NCBI RefSeq assembly: GCF_002140975.2
Contig: NZ_CP147247.1
Coordinates: 1,798,001-1,862,000, forward strand
Origin: Enterococcus sp. 9E7_DIV0242
GTDB taxonomy: Bacteria; Bacillota; Bacilli; Lactobacillales; Enterococcaceae
Direction: 5' to 3'
DNA length: 64,000 bases
This document shows, piece after piece, positions 51,242 through 59,936 of this stretch. The translations under genes and the position numbers were made by a program. Numbering within the stretch: the stretch's first letter is position 1; each line of letters begins with the position of its first letter. The notes below the pieces were generated by a model, which did no database searches, had not been told where the DNA came from, and saw only the letters and a program-made list of their open reading frames with translations.

Positions 51242-51351
51242 CATGTATGCTTATTTCCAAACAGTGAGGATAACCATATTTATTCAAACATATATGGCAA
51301 CTGTTTTTCATGCTATACTTGTTTTGATCATAAACAGAAGGGAGCTCTTTT

Positions 51352-51696
51352 ATGAATTTTAGTGATTACAAAAAAAGACTAGATGAACACTCACCCTTTA
51401 TTGAGGCCTTGCATGAAAAATGGATTTTCGATATCGATCTCTTTGAACAATATCTGGCAGATTGCCGTGGATTGATCCGCTTGATCAAACGTGAGGGTCC
51501 TTCTTCCCAGACAAAAGAGCTGGTCTGTCAAATCATCGATATTTTTGAATATACCCTCCTTACCTTTTTCTATCATTTAAAAGAAAATGATTTATCCACA
51601 ATCAAAAACTATGAGGAGCTAGTCGAAAAAGATTATTTTGAAACATTGGAATATGGGATAAGACAACTATCAAAAGAGCTGATTATGGCTATCTAA
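51352..51696 (+). CDS. Hypothetical small helical protein
   Basis: A 114-residue acidic protein, apparently all-helical (FIEALHEKWIFDIDLFEQYL, LVCQIIDIFEYTLLTFFYHL). AGGGAG lies 7 bases before the ATG and a terminator follows. No signal peptide. I do not recognise a family; size and acidity would suit an immunity or antitoxin-like protein, but no partner gene is seen. Confidence 0.7.
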   Translation: MNFSDYKKRLDEHSPFIEALHEKWIFDIDLFEQYLADCRGLIRLIKREGPSSQTKELVCQIIDIFEYTLLTFFYHLKENDLSTIKNYEELVEKDYFETLEYGIRQLSKELIMAI

Positions 51697-51744
51697 ACAC
51701 TGATAAACAAAAAAGTTTTTCACTATTACCATAAGCAACTATAA

Positions 51745-51796
51745 AAAAGACAGGAGCTGGTTTACTAGACCTTCAGTAAAACAGCTTCTGTCTTTT
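51745..51796. terminator. Terminator between the hypothetical gene and the lipoprotein gene
   Basis: AAAAGACAGGAGCTG pairs with CAGCTTCTGTCTTTT (one mismatch), with a further inner GTTTACT/AGTAAAAC pairing. Confidence 0.75.
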
Positions 51797-51884
51797 GATT
51801 CACTACACTCCAGTTAGCTTTTTTTATTCTATTGCGTTCGTTTTAAAACCAAGTTCATTTCGTTTAGCTATCTTTAGTGATACG

Positions 51885-52622
51885 TTATTGCCCATTCCTT
51901 ATATTCTCAATCAATTGTCGTACCTCTCGTAATGTCGTGGCTCGTAAATCTTTAGATGGATTGTACTCCCTAATAATCGTACCACTTTCATCGTATTCAA
52001 TAGCAGCTGGTTCCTCATTATCGGGTCCGCTGATAAACCCAAATCCTTCTCCTTCCGGAATCGCTAAGATTTTATAGTCATCATCATCAAAGTCTTCGGT
52101 TTTCTGAAAGTACTCAAAATCCTCAGATTGCTCGACCATTTCTTTTATTTTTTGTAACGTAAAATTCAATTCATCCTTCTTTTCATATTCCATCGGTTTA
52201 CTCAAACCTTCCATTTCAGGATTCGTCGTACCGCGATTTAATACAATGTTTCCATTCGATTTCAGTTCAATCCTATAAGCCACCTGATCGACCCTATTTT
52301 CAAAGCGAAAATAGATACTCTCTTTCACCGATTCTTTTGCAACAAATTCTGTCTCTACAGCTGCTTCATCACCGTACTGAATAGTTAACCCTGTCGCGTT
52401 ACGTTCAATGAATACTGCATCTCCCATCTCAGCTTCATCTAAACATTCCCAGGTACCACCAAGAGAAGCATAGTCCTTTTCAGAAATATTTTCCTTTGCT
52501 TTTTCCGAAGTAGAGATCGTATCACTAGATGACTCCTTTGAAGACTCACTCTTTTTATCTAGCGAACATCCGGAAAGAATGAGCAAAAAAACAACCAGAC
52601 ACAAAGCAACTAACTTTTTCAT
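51885..52622 (-). CDS. Secreted lipoprotein of unknown function
   Basis: A 245-residue protein with a lipoprotein signal: MKKLVALCLVVFLLILSGC, lipobox LSGC with the lipidated Cys at 19, then a Ser/Glu-rich linker to about residue 50. The mature part looks like one beta-rich domain (ASLGGTWECLDEAEMGDAVF). I start at ATG 52622 with GGAGG 6 bases before; the frame to 52640 covers that site. Anchored on the outer membrane face of the cell. Function unknown. Confidence 0.82.
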   Translation of the reverse strand: MKKLVALCLVVFLLILSGCSLDKKSESSKESSSDTISTSEKAKENISEKDYASLGGTWECLDEAEMGDAVFIERNATGLTIQYGDEAAVETEFVAKESVKESIYFRFENRVDQVAYRIELKSNGNIVLNRGTTNPEMEGLSKPMEYEKKDELNFTLQKIKEMVEQSEDFEYFQKTEDFDDDDYKILAIPEGEGFGFISGPDNEEPAAIEYDESGTIIREYNPSKDLRATTLREVRQLIENIRNGQ

Positions 52623-52715
52623 CATTCTCCTCCTTTTCATTTAGTATACCAACAAATCAAGCGAAGCAGAAAGCTATTTTGAGTACATTCTATCCGAAAT
52701 TTGATAAACAAAAAA

Positions 52716-52743
52716 CTGGAAGCCCTATAATTAGGGATTCCAG
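52716..52743 (-). terminator. rpmG terminator
   Basis: CTGGAAGCCCTA pairs with TAGGGATTCCAG (one mismatch) around a 4-base loop; a T-rich tract follows on the minus strand. Confidence 0.75.
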
Positions 52744-52759
52744 CCATATCGTCAAATGA

Positions 52760-52909
52760 TTATTTTGTTTCACGATGTAAAGTAACTTTTCTTTCACGCG
52801 GGCAGTATTTTTGTTTTTCGATACGGTCCGGAGTGTTACGTTTATTTTTGCTTGTAAGGTAGTTACGTTCTTTACAAGAAGTACATTCTAGAGTAATGTT
52901 TACGCGCAT
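52760..52909 (-). CDS. rpmG: 50S ribosomal protein L33
   Basis: A 49-residue large-subunit protein: [19 protein letters not shown] at the start and [15 protein letters not shown] at the end. It keeps the first CxxC but has only one Cys of the second pair, so it is a zinc-poor form; firmicutes often carry several L33 paralogues exchanged under zinc limitation. GGAGGGAAAGAA precedes the ATG. It lies downstream of the class B PBP gene on the same strand. Confidence 0.95.
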   Translation of the reverse strand: MRVNITLECTSCKERNYLTSKNKRNTPDRIEKQKYCPRERKVTLHRETK

Positions 52910-53003
52910 TTCTTTCCCTCCTATGTCTCAATTCATTTTATTCTAAGAGAATTCTTAGCCTTAGCTATCATATCATGTTTGATTATGAATTACCAGACTT
53001 TTT

Positions 53004-53041
53004 AGTAATTTTGTAAAGGAGAACTCCTTTACAAAATTACT
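53004..53041 (-). terminator. Perfect 18-bp palindrome at the end of the PBP gene
   Basis: AGTAATTTTGTAAAGGAG and its exact complement are separated by only two bases and include the stop codon of the PBP gene. On RNA the hairpin would have a tight tip and hide an AAAGGAG sequence. It probably terminates or stabilises the PBP transcript. Confidence 0.6.
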
Positions 53042-55172
53042 TGTTGTACATTTCGGCATAAGCATTGATGACAGCTTTTGCCATGTACTGATTGTTCTTA
53101 AAGTTTTCGCTGTTATTATTCAGATTCGGTAAGATTACACTAACTGCAATTTCTGGATCTTCATAGGGGCCATAAGCAATCACATTACTATTGACTGTTT
53201 CATGAGCTTCACCATTTTCATCCACATACGTCGTTTCGGCTGTACCTGTTTTAGCTGCTATAGTCATTTTTGCATCACTCATATATTTCCCAGTTGTAAA
53301 GCCGCTAGTTCCGTAAACAACATTGTAAAAACCTTCTTGGATCAATTTCATTTGTTCACTTGAAATGTTTACTTCATTCAAAATTTTAGGCTGTGCTGCT
53401 TCTTTCAACGCCCCCAAGGTCCCATCAAGATTATTCTCATAAATTCCTTCAACGATATGATTTTCCATCCGTTTGCCATCATTTGCGACTGTGGCTACAT
53501 ACTGTGCCAGCTGCAAGGCAGTATAGTTATCATACTGACCAAAGGATAAGTCAAGTAGGTTACCGGCATTTGGCGCTAAAGCAGGATCATCAAAAGTTTT
53601 TGTTACGAGTCCTGTAGATTCGCCGGGAAGATCGATTCCTGTAGATACTCCCATCCCATATTCAGCATAGGCGTTCCGCAAGATTTCAAATACTCGAGAA
53701 TCTCCTGTCGTATAAGGAACCATCATATTAGGTGTGTATTCTGTCCCTAACATCTTGAAGACTAGCTTCATCATATAGGAGTTAGAGGAGAATTCCAACG
53801 CCTGCTGTGCAGTAATTGGGATTTTGGAATACAAGTTAAAGTTTGATGACTTCACATTACTTCCGGCAATCCGTATCGGTTCATCAATCATCCCGTCATT
53901 GCCCTGAATCACGCCGCTTTCATAACCAGCAGTCAATGTTGCCCCTTTGACAACAGACCCTGGTACAAAAACTTTGTTAATTGTCGCCAACGGATTGGAG
54001 GTCAGCTCATTGGTTTTCACATCATGATCATAGGCGACCATTGCTAAAATCGCACCAGTTTTTGGATTTGTCACAGCAATATACACCCCATCAGAATATG
54101 GTGCATTACCACTTGCAAGTATCTGTTCATACTGTGCCTTGACTACTTCCTCCAATTTCTTTTGAAATTCTGTATCAATTGTTAATTTCAGATTTTTCCC
54201 TTTTTGGCCTTCTGAAAGTAAGGTTTGACTCGTTACTTTCCCCGTACTGTCAAGAGATACTTCTGATTTTGCTTTTGTTCCCTGTAAAACAGATTCATAT
54301 TGCTTTTCCAAGTAGCTGGTTCCGACCCGGTCATTACGCGCATAGCCCTTGGCTAAATACTCATCGACTTCTTCGGCTGGCAGACCGGTTTTTTCCGTAG
54401 AAATCGTTCCAAGAATACTGCGTAAAACGGAGCCTTCCGGATATTCCCGTGTCCAATCCATACCTGTTGATACTCCCGGAATCTCCGCAGTGTGTTCACC
54501 AATGACTGCCACTTCATTCTCAGATACTTCTTCATTTTTGATGAATGTCGTATTCAGCTCAGAGACAGAATTCATTCGTTTGTAAATCGTCGCAGCCTGA
54601 AGCGTATGTTCATCAAAATTGATTTCTTCTTCCGCTACTTTATCAACGGTCAAGGAATAAAGCGTACTTTGATCCGTGATTGTGTTCCCGCTCTCATCCG
54701 TTTTGTCTTTGTCGGTCAAACGATCCTGCGCCGCTTTCAAGTTTTCTTTGTTTGCCAGCCAGTAATCCTTTTTATCCCGCTCAGTCAAATCATCTGCCGG
54801 CACATGAATCAGGTCATTTACTCGATTAGCGATTTCCAGAAGATCATCTGCTTGTACATTTTTTCCTCTAGTATACGTAATGGCCAAATTGGATTTGTTG
54901 CTCACCAAAAGCTTTCCTTTCGCATCATAAATCTCTCCACGTGGCGCACCGGATTGAACCACCAAATTTGACCCTTGGGCGATCCGTTCTACATAGCTAT
55001 CCCCTTCCACGATTTGAAGATAGCCCAGACGGACGATTAGCGAAACAAACAGGCCAAAGATAATAAAAAATAGAAAGTTCAATCGGAAAGGAATGTGAGA
55101 CTTTCTCGCTTTGTATGTATTCGGTTCTTCTTGTGTTTTCTTCCATTTATCTAAAAAGTTCATGTTTTTCAT
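53037..55172 (-). CDS. pbp2b: Class B penicillin-binding protein (PBP2B type)
   Basis: A transpeptidase for septal or lateral wall synthesis, 711 residues. A short cytoplasmic tail and one membrane helix (about 29-50) lead to the PBP dimer domain (GAPRGEIYDAKGKLLVSN). The transpeptidase domain has SVVK (catalytic Ser, near 405), SSN and KTG (AAKTGTAET, near 640). AAAGGA is 7 bases before ATG 55172. In enterococci PBP2B is essential and has low beta-lactam affinity in some species. The next gene downstream is rpmG. Confidence 0.92.
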   Translation of the reverse strand: MKNMNFLDKWKKTQEEPNTYKARKSHIPFRLNFLFFIIFGLFVSLIVRLGYLQIVEGDSYVERIAQGSNLVVQSGAPRGEIYDAKGKLLVSNKSNLAITYTRGKNVQADDLLEIANRVNDLIHVPADDLTERDKKDYWLANKENLKAAQDRLTDKDKTDESGNTITDQSTLYSLTVDKVAEEEINFDEHTLQAATIYKRMNSVSELNTTFIKNEEVSENEVAVIGEHTAEIPGVSTGMDWTREYPEGSVLRSILGTISTEKTGLPAEEVDEYLAKGYARNDRVGTSYLEKQYESVLQGTKAKSEVSLDSTGKVTSQTLLSEGQKGKNLKLTIDTEFQKKLEEVVKAQYEQILASGNAPYSDGVYIAVTNPKTGAILAMVAYDHDVKTNELTSNPLATINKVFVPGSVVKGATLTAGYESGVIQGNDGMIDEPIRIAGSNVKSSNFNLYSKIPITAQQALEFSSNSYMMKLVFKMLGTEYTPNMMVPYTTGDSRVFEILRNAYAEYGMGVSTGIDLPGESTGLVTKTFDDPALAPNAGNLLDLSFGQYDNYTALQLAQYVATVANDGKRMENHIVEGIYENNLDGTLGALKEAAQPKILNEVNISSEQMKLIQEGFYNVVYGTSGFTTGKYMSDAKMTIAAKTGTAETTYVDENGEAHETVNSNVIAYGPYEDPEIAVSVILPNLNNNSENFKNNQYMAKAVINAYAEMYNK

Positions 55173-55366
55173 CGTCGTATCCTTTCACCCAGGAAAAGTC
55201 CTGCCTTCTTATTCTAACGAATAATGACAGAAAATCATAGAGGAAACAGCAGGTCTAAGCAAATATTTAAAATTTTTTTCTCAATTCAGCCTTTCTTTCT
55301 CTGACCATCAGAAAACAATGGGGCTCACCGTCTATTTTTAACGAAAAGAGGACATTAATAGAATAA

Positions 55367-55403
55367 GAGAAGGTCAATCATCACAAAGACGACTAACCTT
55401 CTC
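55367..55403 (-). terminator. thrS terminator
   Basis: GAGAAGGT pairs with ACCTTCTC, extended by imperfect inner pairing; 45 bases after the thrS stop. Confidence 0.65.
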
Positions 55404-55447
55404 ACTATACGCGACGAAATGAGCTATCCACTCGTCTCAATTCCAAC

Positions 55448-57385
55448 CTAACGGCTGAAGTTTTGAACCTCTGACGCCATACTGTCAACAAAGATGTTCA
55501 GGTCTTCAACAGAAGTTTCTTTGCTTCCATAACGACGAACATTGACTGTTGCATCATCGGCTTCCTTATCCCCAACAACTAATTGGTAAGGAACCTTTTG
55601 TGTTTGTGAGGCACGAATTTTATACCCCATTTTTTCATTACGATCGTCAACTTCAACTCTCAACCCCTGTGCTTGCAAGCGTTCTTTGATTTCGTAAGCA
55701 TACTCAGAGTGTGCTTCTACAGAAACTGGAATGATTGTTGCTTGAATAGGTGCCAACCATGTTGGGAAAGCCCCTTTATATACTTCTGTCAGGTAGGCAA
55801 CAAAGCGTTCCATTGTAGAGACGATCCCTCTATGAATAACGACTGGACGATGTGTGTTTTCTCCATCATCACCTACATACGTAAGGTCAAACCGTTCTGG
55901 CAACAGGAAGTCCAATTGAATAGTAGATAATGTTTCTTCCATCCCCAGTGCTGTTTTTACTTGAACATCCAGTTTAGGACCGTAGAAAGCTGCTTCACCA
56001 TCTGCTTCAAAGTACTCAAGCTCCATTTCATCCATTGCCGCTTTCAGCATTGTTTGTGCTTTTTCCCACATTGCATCATCATCAAAATACTTGTCTGTAT
56101 TGTTTGGATCACGGTAGCTCAAGCGGAAACGGTAATCAGTAATATTGAAATCCGCATATACAGCAACCATCAATTCTAACGTACGTTTGAATTCGTCTTT
56201 GATTTGGTCCGGACGAACAAAGGTATGGCCATCGTTCAATGTCATTTCACGTACACGCTGCAGGCCGGAAAGAGCGCCTGATTTTTCATAACGGTGCATC
56301 ATTCCTAACTCAGCAATACGAATTGGCAGCTCACGGTAGCTATGCACATCATTCTTATAGACCATCATGTGGTGCGGACAGTTCATTGGACGAAGTACCA
56401 GCATTTCTCCATCTCCCATGTCCATTGGTGGGAACATATCTTCATGGTAATGGTCCCAGTGTCCTGAAGTTTTATATAGATTAACGTCAGCCATGATCGG
56501 TGTATAGACATGCTGATAACCTAAGCTGATTTCCTTGTCTGTAATATAACGCTCAATGGTGCGGCGGATTGTCGCACCTTTTGGCAGCCAGAACGGTAAT
56601 CCTGAACCAACCTCAGGAGAAATCATAAACAGATCCAGCTCTTTTCCAAGCTTGCGGTGGTCTCTTTCTTTTGCTTCTTCACGAAGCTTGATAAACTCTT
56701 TTAAATCTTTTTTATCGAAGAACGCTGTACCATAAATTCGCTGCATCATATGATTATCAGAGTTCCCTCTCCAATAAGCCCCTGCTACAGACAACAGCTT
56801 GAAGATCTGAATACGTCCAGTTGAAGGAACATGAACACCACGGCAAAGATCAACAAAATCGCCTTGATCATAGACAGTGATTACTTCATCCTCTGGAAGA
56901 TCGCTGATCAGTTCAACTTTATAGGGATCATCTGCAAAAAGTTCCAATGCTTCTGCCTTTGATACAACCTTGCGAACGATTGGGTTGTTTTCTTTGACGA
57001 TTTTCATCATCTCAGCCTCTATAGCTGGTAAATCCTCTACAGTGACAGGTGACTCCCCATTATCAGTATCGTAGTAAAAGCCGCTATCAATAGCAGGTCC
57101 TACTCCAAATTTGATAGTTGGAAATAGTCGGCGCAACGCGTTGGCCATCAAGTGGGCCGCCGAATGCCGTAAAATCCCCAGTGCGTCCTCATGATCTGGT
57201 GTGACGATTTCAATGGAACCATCTTCCTCAATGGGGCGAACCAAATCAACTAATTCTCCATTAAATTTTCCTGCTAAAGCTTTCTTAGCAAGGCTGTTAC
57301 TGATTCCTTTGGCGATATCTAACGTAGAGATGCCCGCCTCATATTCTTTGACTGCGCCATCCGGAAATGTGATGTTGATTGACAT
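55448..57385 (-). CDS. thrS: Threonyl-tRNA synthetase
   Basis: Charges tRNA-Thr. The 645-residue class II enzyme has the TGS domain (1-62, [16 protein letters not shown]), the editing domain with [15 protein letters not shown], and the catalytic core ([34 protein letters not shown], with Cys/His zinc ligands), then the anticodon-binding domain (about 545-645). I start at ATG 57385 with GGAGG 10 bases before; the frame to 57469 adds residues without a site. It is controlled by the T-box leader upstream. Confidence 0.97.
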   Translation of the reverse strand: MSINITFPDGAVKEYEAGISTLDIAKGISNSLAKKALAGKFNGELVDLVRPIEEDGSIEIVTPDHEDALGILRHSAAHLMANALRRLFPTIKFGVGPAIDSGFYYDTDNGESPVTVEDLPAIEAEMMKIVKENNPIVRKVVSKAEALELFADDPYKVELISDLPEDEVITVYDQGDFVDLCRGVHVPSTGRIQIFKLLSVAGAYWRGNSDNHMMQRIYGTAFFDKKDLKEFIKLREEAKERDHRKLGKELDLFMISPEVGSGLPFWLPKGATIRRTIERYITDKEISLGYQHVYTPIMADVNLYKTSGHWDHYHEDMFPPMDMGDGEMLVLRPMNCPHHMMVYKNDVHSYRELPIRIAELGMMHRYEKSGALSGLQRVREMTLNDGHTFVRPDQIKDEFKRTLELMVAVYADFNITDYRFRLSYRDPNNTDKYFDDDAMWEKAQTMLKAAMDEMELEYFEADGEAAFYGPKLDVQVKTALGMEETLSTIQLDFLLPERFDLTYVGDDGENTHRPVVIHRGIVSTMERFVAYLTEVYKGAFPTWLAPIQATIIPVSVEAHSEYAYEIKERLQAQGLRVEVDDRNEKMGYKIRASQTQKVPYQLVVGDKEADDATVNVRRYGSKETSVEDLNIFVDSMASEVQNFSR

Positions 57386-57527
57386 ATTCGTTATTCCTCC
57401 TCTGATTCTATTGATTGAAAAAACAATTCCTTTCTTGCCTTCACGTTCCATGTACCTTATCTGCTTCACTAGAATGATAACAGGAATATCAACGAATGAA
57501 CATTAGCTAGAACTGGAAAACCCAAAT

Positions 57528-57790
57528 AAAAAAAGTCCCAGTATCTATGACGAGATACTAGGACGAAAATTCGTGGTTCCACCTAATTTTGAACAAGACA
57601 AATAGTCGTTGTTCCTTGATCGTGATAACGGTACTGGCCGCCTTTGCTTCAACAAAGGTTTTGAAAGTGGTCATTCCCTGCGCCTTATCTGAAAAACTTT
57701 CAGCCTTGGTTTTTCTCTCTAAAAGATTGCTCTCAGGTTCAGTTGTCTTTCTCTTCAATCAATTATGTTCTAATTTAATCACTTCTGCTA
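57528..57790 (-). ncRNA. T-box leader RNA of thrS
   Basis: The minus strand carries the T-box sequence AGGTGGAACCACG (57584-57572), a terminator hairpin (GTCC-AGTATCT with AGATACT-GGAC, 57535-57564) and a T7 tract (57534-57528). Uncharged tRNA-Thr should pair with TGG in the T-box bulge and switch the fold to antitermination. A candidate Thr specifier ACC is at 57710-57708, but I cannot fold stem I with certainty. The 5' limit is approximate. Confidence 0.88.
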
Positions 57791-57926
57791 AAAAAAAGCA
57801 AGTACTTCTCGGATAATTCTTTTAAACAATCCTTTCTGTTATTATTGAAACTTGCTTTGTTGTATTGATTGAAGGTGGGAAGTTTGCTATGCTAAAAATC
57901 TATAAAAAGGAAAAAGGAGATTACTT

Positions 57927-58184
57927 ATGTTTATTGTTTGGGGATCACGAGGGTTTGAAAAGGATTTAGGAGAAACAGTTGTACGATGCACCTGTGGCAA
58001 CTGCAACAATGACGTTGTCATGGAAGCAAAGCAAGTGGGCAGAAAGTTCACGCTTTTCTGGATACCGCTTTTCACAACCTCTTCTACTTATTACATGCTT
58101 TGTCCGATTTGCCACCACGGAAAAGAAATGACAAAAAATATGCTGGATCAATATTTAGTTGCTAACGCTGAAACTGCTGAATAG
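57927..58184 (+). CDS. Zinc-ribbon protein
   Basis: An 85-residue protein with paired Cys motifs CTCGNC (about 21-26) and CPIC (about 59-62) that should bind one zinc. Between them is a hydrophobic, aromatic stretch (FTLFWIPLFTTSSTYYML) typical of small zinc-ribbon proteins thought to sit at the membrane. AAAGGAG is 7 bases before the ATG. Function unknown. Lone gene. Confidence 0.85.
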   Translation: MFIVWGSRGFEKDLGETVVRCTCGNCNNDVVMEAKQVGRKFTLFWIPLFTTSSTYYMLCPICHHGKEMTKNMLDQYLVANAETAE

Positions 58185-58244
58185 AAATATGAGTGCGTGG
58201 GATATAACTCCGTAAAAATAATAACTGGTTATGTCAATCGTTTT

Positions 58245-58295
58245 AAAACTGTAGCAAAAGTCTCTAAAAAGGGATGATGTCTACAGTTTTTGTTT
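58245..58295 (+). terminator. Terminator after the zinc-ribbon gene
   Basis: AAAACTGTAG pairs with CTACAGTTTT, followed by TGTTTT. The rest of the gap to 58557 contains nothing I can assign. Confidence 0.7.
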
Positions 58296-58557
58296 TACAC
58301 TTAATCTATAAAAATGAAGCACACCATCTGGATCACACATCTTACTATCCTTTACTGGGATACTGTTAACTCAAATTGAATTCGCTTAGTAGTTTGAACA
58401 AAGTTCAACTCTATTTTCTGTGTTACCATACACTTTGAAAGCCGCTCCACACACTGTACAATACTTAGCTCCAGCTATGTTTCCCCTTTCCATAAATCCC
58501 TTCCATTCTCAAAGACCATCATTTTTTGGACAATAAAAAATGCAATTGTACATGTTG

Positions 58558-58614
58558 AATTAAGAATTGATTAATACAAAATTAAGAATTGAATTAAGAT
58601 ATGCTTGATATAAT
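58558..58614 (+). promoter_or_regulatory. Promoter with 22-bp-spaced direct repeats before the CPBP gene
   Basis: AATTAAGAATTGA occurs at 58558-58570 and again, identical, at 58580-58592, two helical turns apart, with a partial copy AATTAAGA at 58592-58599. TATAAT follows at 58609-58614, but no good -35 is present. Direct repeats at this spacing before a weak -35 are typical of response-regulator activation, for example by LytTR proteins. Confidence 0.5.
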
Positions 58615-58652
58615 AATTTTATCGATAACCTGTAGTTGAAAGGAGACTAAAA

Positions 58653-59273
58653 ATGGACCAATTTATCAATCAATTAATTTCATCAATTTTCCAAGTGATA
58701 TTTTTTGGACTTATCCCATTGTTTTGGTGGATAGTTTCTAGGAGATCAAATAACTCTTCGTTACTAGATTTCTTAGGTTTGAAAAAAATAAGTACAGAAA
58801 ATAATTCCAGATTCGTTTCATTTTGTTTAATTGCACTAGTAGGATTTATGTTTGTAGGTTATTTTTCACTTATATCAGTTTCTGATCTCTCGATTTTAGC
58901 TAATAGCAAATTTACAGATATCTCTTTATGGAGTACTCTTTCTATTATTTTATACGCATTCGTTCAAACTGCACTATCTGAGGAAATATTTTTTCGCGGT
59001 TTTCTTGCGAAAAGATTGATTCATACATTCAATTATAGATTGGGAAACTTTATACAAGCGACATTGTTTGGTTTAACCCATTTCCTTATGTTAATAACTC
59101 AGAATGTACATTTTTGGACTCTAATTTTTGTAGGTATCATGACTGGAGTAATTGGCTACATCCTTTGCTATATAAACGAAAAATTGGCTGGCGGTTCACT
59201 TTTTCCAAGTTGGATCGTTCACGGAATCACTAATGTTGTTAGCACCTTATTTATCATTTTTTTACTTAACTAA
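58653..59273 (+). CDS. CPBP-family intramembrane metalloprotease
   Basis: A 206-residue protein with about six membrane helices. Motif 1 is EEIFFRGFL (Glu-Glu-x3-Arg), motif 2 FGLTHF with the His, and motif 3 ends in FPSWIVHGITNVVS with the second His/Asn; these are the active-site residues of CAAX/bacteriocin-processing (Abi) proteases. Many relatives give self-immunity to bacteriocins; no bacteriocin gene is visible. The gene is noticeably richer in A and T than its neighbours, hinting at acquisition. GAAAGGAG precedes the ATG. Confidence 0.88.
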   Translation: MDQFINQLISSIFQVIFFGLIPLFWWIVSRRSNNSSLLDFLGLKKISTENNSRFVSFCLIALVGFMFVGYFSLISVSDLSILANSKFTDISLWSTLSIILYAFVQTALSEEIFFRGFLAKRLIHTFNYRLGNFIQATLFGLTHFLMLITQNVHFWTLIFVGIMTGVIGYILCYINEKLAGGSLFPSWIVHGITNVVSTLFIIFLLN

Positions 59274-59291
59274 TCGCATATAAGATAATAA

Positions 59292-59320
59292 ATCTTGGGT
59301 ACAAAATACTCAAGTTTTTT
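59292..59320 (+). terminator. Terminator of the CPBP gene
   Basis: CTTGGGTA pairs with TACTCAAG (one G-T pair) and TTTTTT follows. The gap from here to 59490 shows nothing else. Confidence 0.75.
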
Positions 59321-59490
59321 ACATCTAAAAACTATTTAAAAAGATAATTCTGTTAAAATATGACTTAATTGTGCCATTTACCGAAATAACAAAATAAGTT
59401 GGTTTGTACTATGATTTTAAACATAGGAACGCTCTTCTAATTTGATTGAGTTGCTACTTCCATTTTTGAAATAGTGGCATTTTGACAGAA

Positions 59491-59532
59491 AAAACGACAA
59501 CGAATTCATTTTTCTTGATTCGTTGCCGTTTT
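59491..59532 (-). terminator. Terminator of the tautomerase gene
   Basis: AAAACGACAACGAAT pairs with ATTCGTTGCCGTTTT (one mismatch), 30 bases after the stop. Confidence 0.75.
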
Positions 59533-59562
59533 CTATTTTTTATTTACATCCCAAACTCGTTC

Positions 59563-59742
59563 TTATTTTTTCCACTCTCCACCTTGTGCGTAACGGTCTT
59601 TCTTTAACTCATTGACGATTACATGGATGTTCTGCTCCGGAGCACCGGTATTTTTCGAAATTACTTGTGTAACTTCCTTGACCATATTCGTTAACTGTTC
59701 TTCACTGCGTCCCTCGATTAATTCAATGTGTACAAATGGCAT
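59563..59742 (-). CDS. 4-oxalocrotonate tautomerase-family protein
   Basis: A 59-residue tautomerase: after Met removal Pro1 becomes the catalytic base ([16 protein letters not shown]), and the C-terminal half [13 protein letters not shown] strand reads [19 protein letters not shown]. Single-copy small members are common in Firmicutes; physiological substrate unknown. AGGAGGAAGAAAAG precedes the ATG. Length fits the 58-62-residue norm. Lone gene. Confidence 0.92.
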   Translation of the reverse strand: MPFVHIELIEGRSEEQLTNMVKEVTQVISKNTGAPEQNIHVIVNELKKDRYAQGGEWKK

Positions 59743-59892
59743 CTTTTCTTCCTCCTTGCTTCCTATTCTTCATTCAGTATACACTACCTTAACACTCAAT
59801 TGTTCTATCACCCCATTCACTTTCCAACAACCTTTTGATTGTCTTCAAATGAATTTTTTCGCCTTGAAAAAAATTACTGTTCTCAAAGAAAA

Positions 59893-59925
59893 ACAGATTG
59901 AAGAACGTTCATCCTTCAATCTGTT
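59893..59925 (-). terminator. L,D-transpeptidase gene terminator
   Basis: AACAGATTGAAG pairs perfectly with CTTCAATCTGTT, a few bases after the stop. Confidence 0.8.
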
Positions 59926-59936
59926 ACTTGTTTAAA

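Noticed and set aside
57887..58151. Minus-strand frames opposite the zinc-ribbon gene
   Set aside because: They mirror the plus-strand gene, which has a strong ribosome site and paired Cys motifs.
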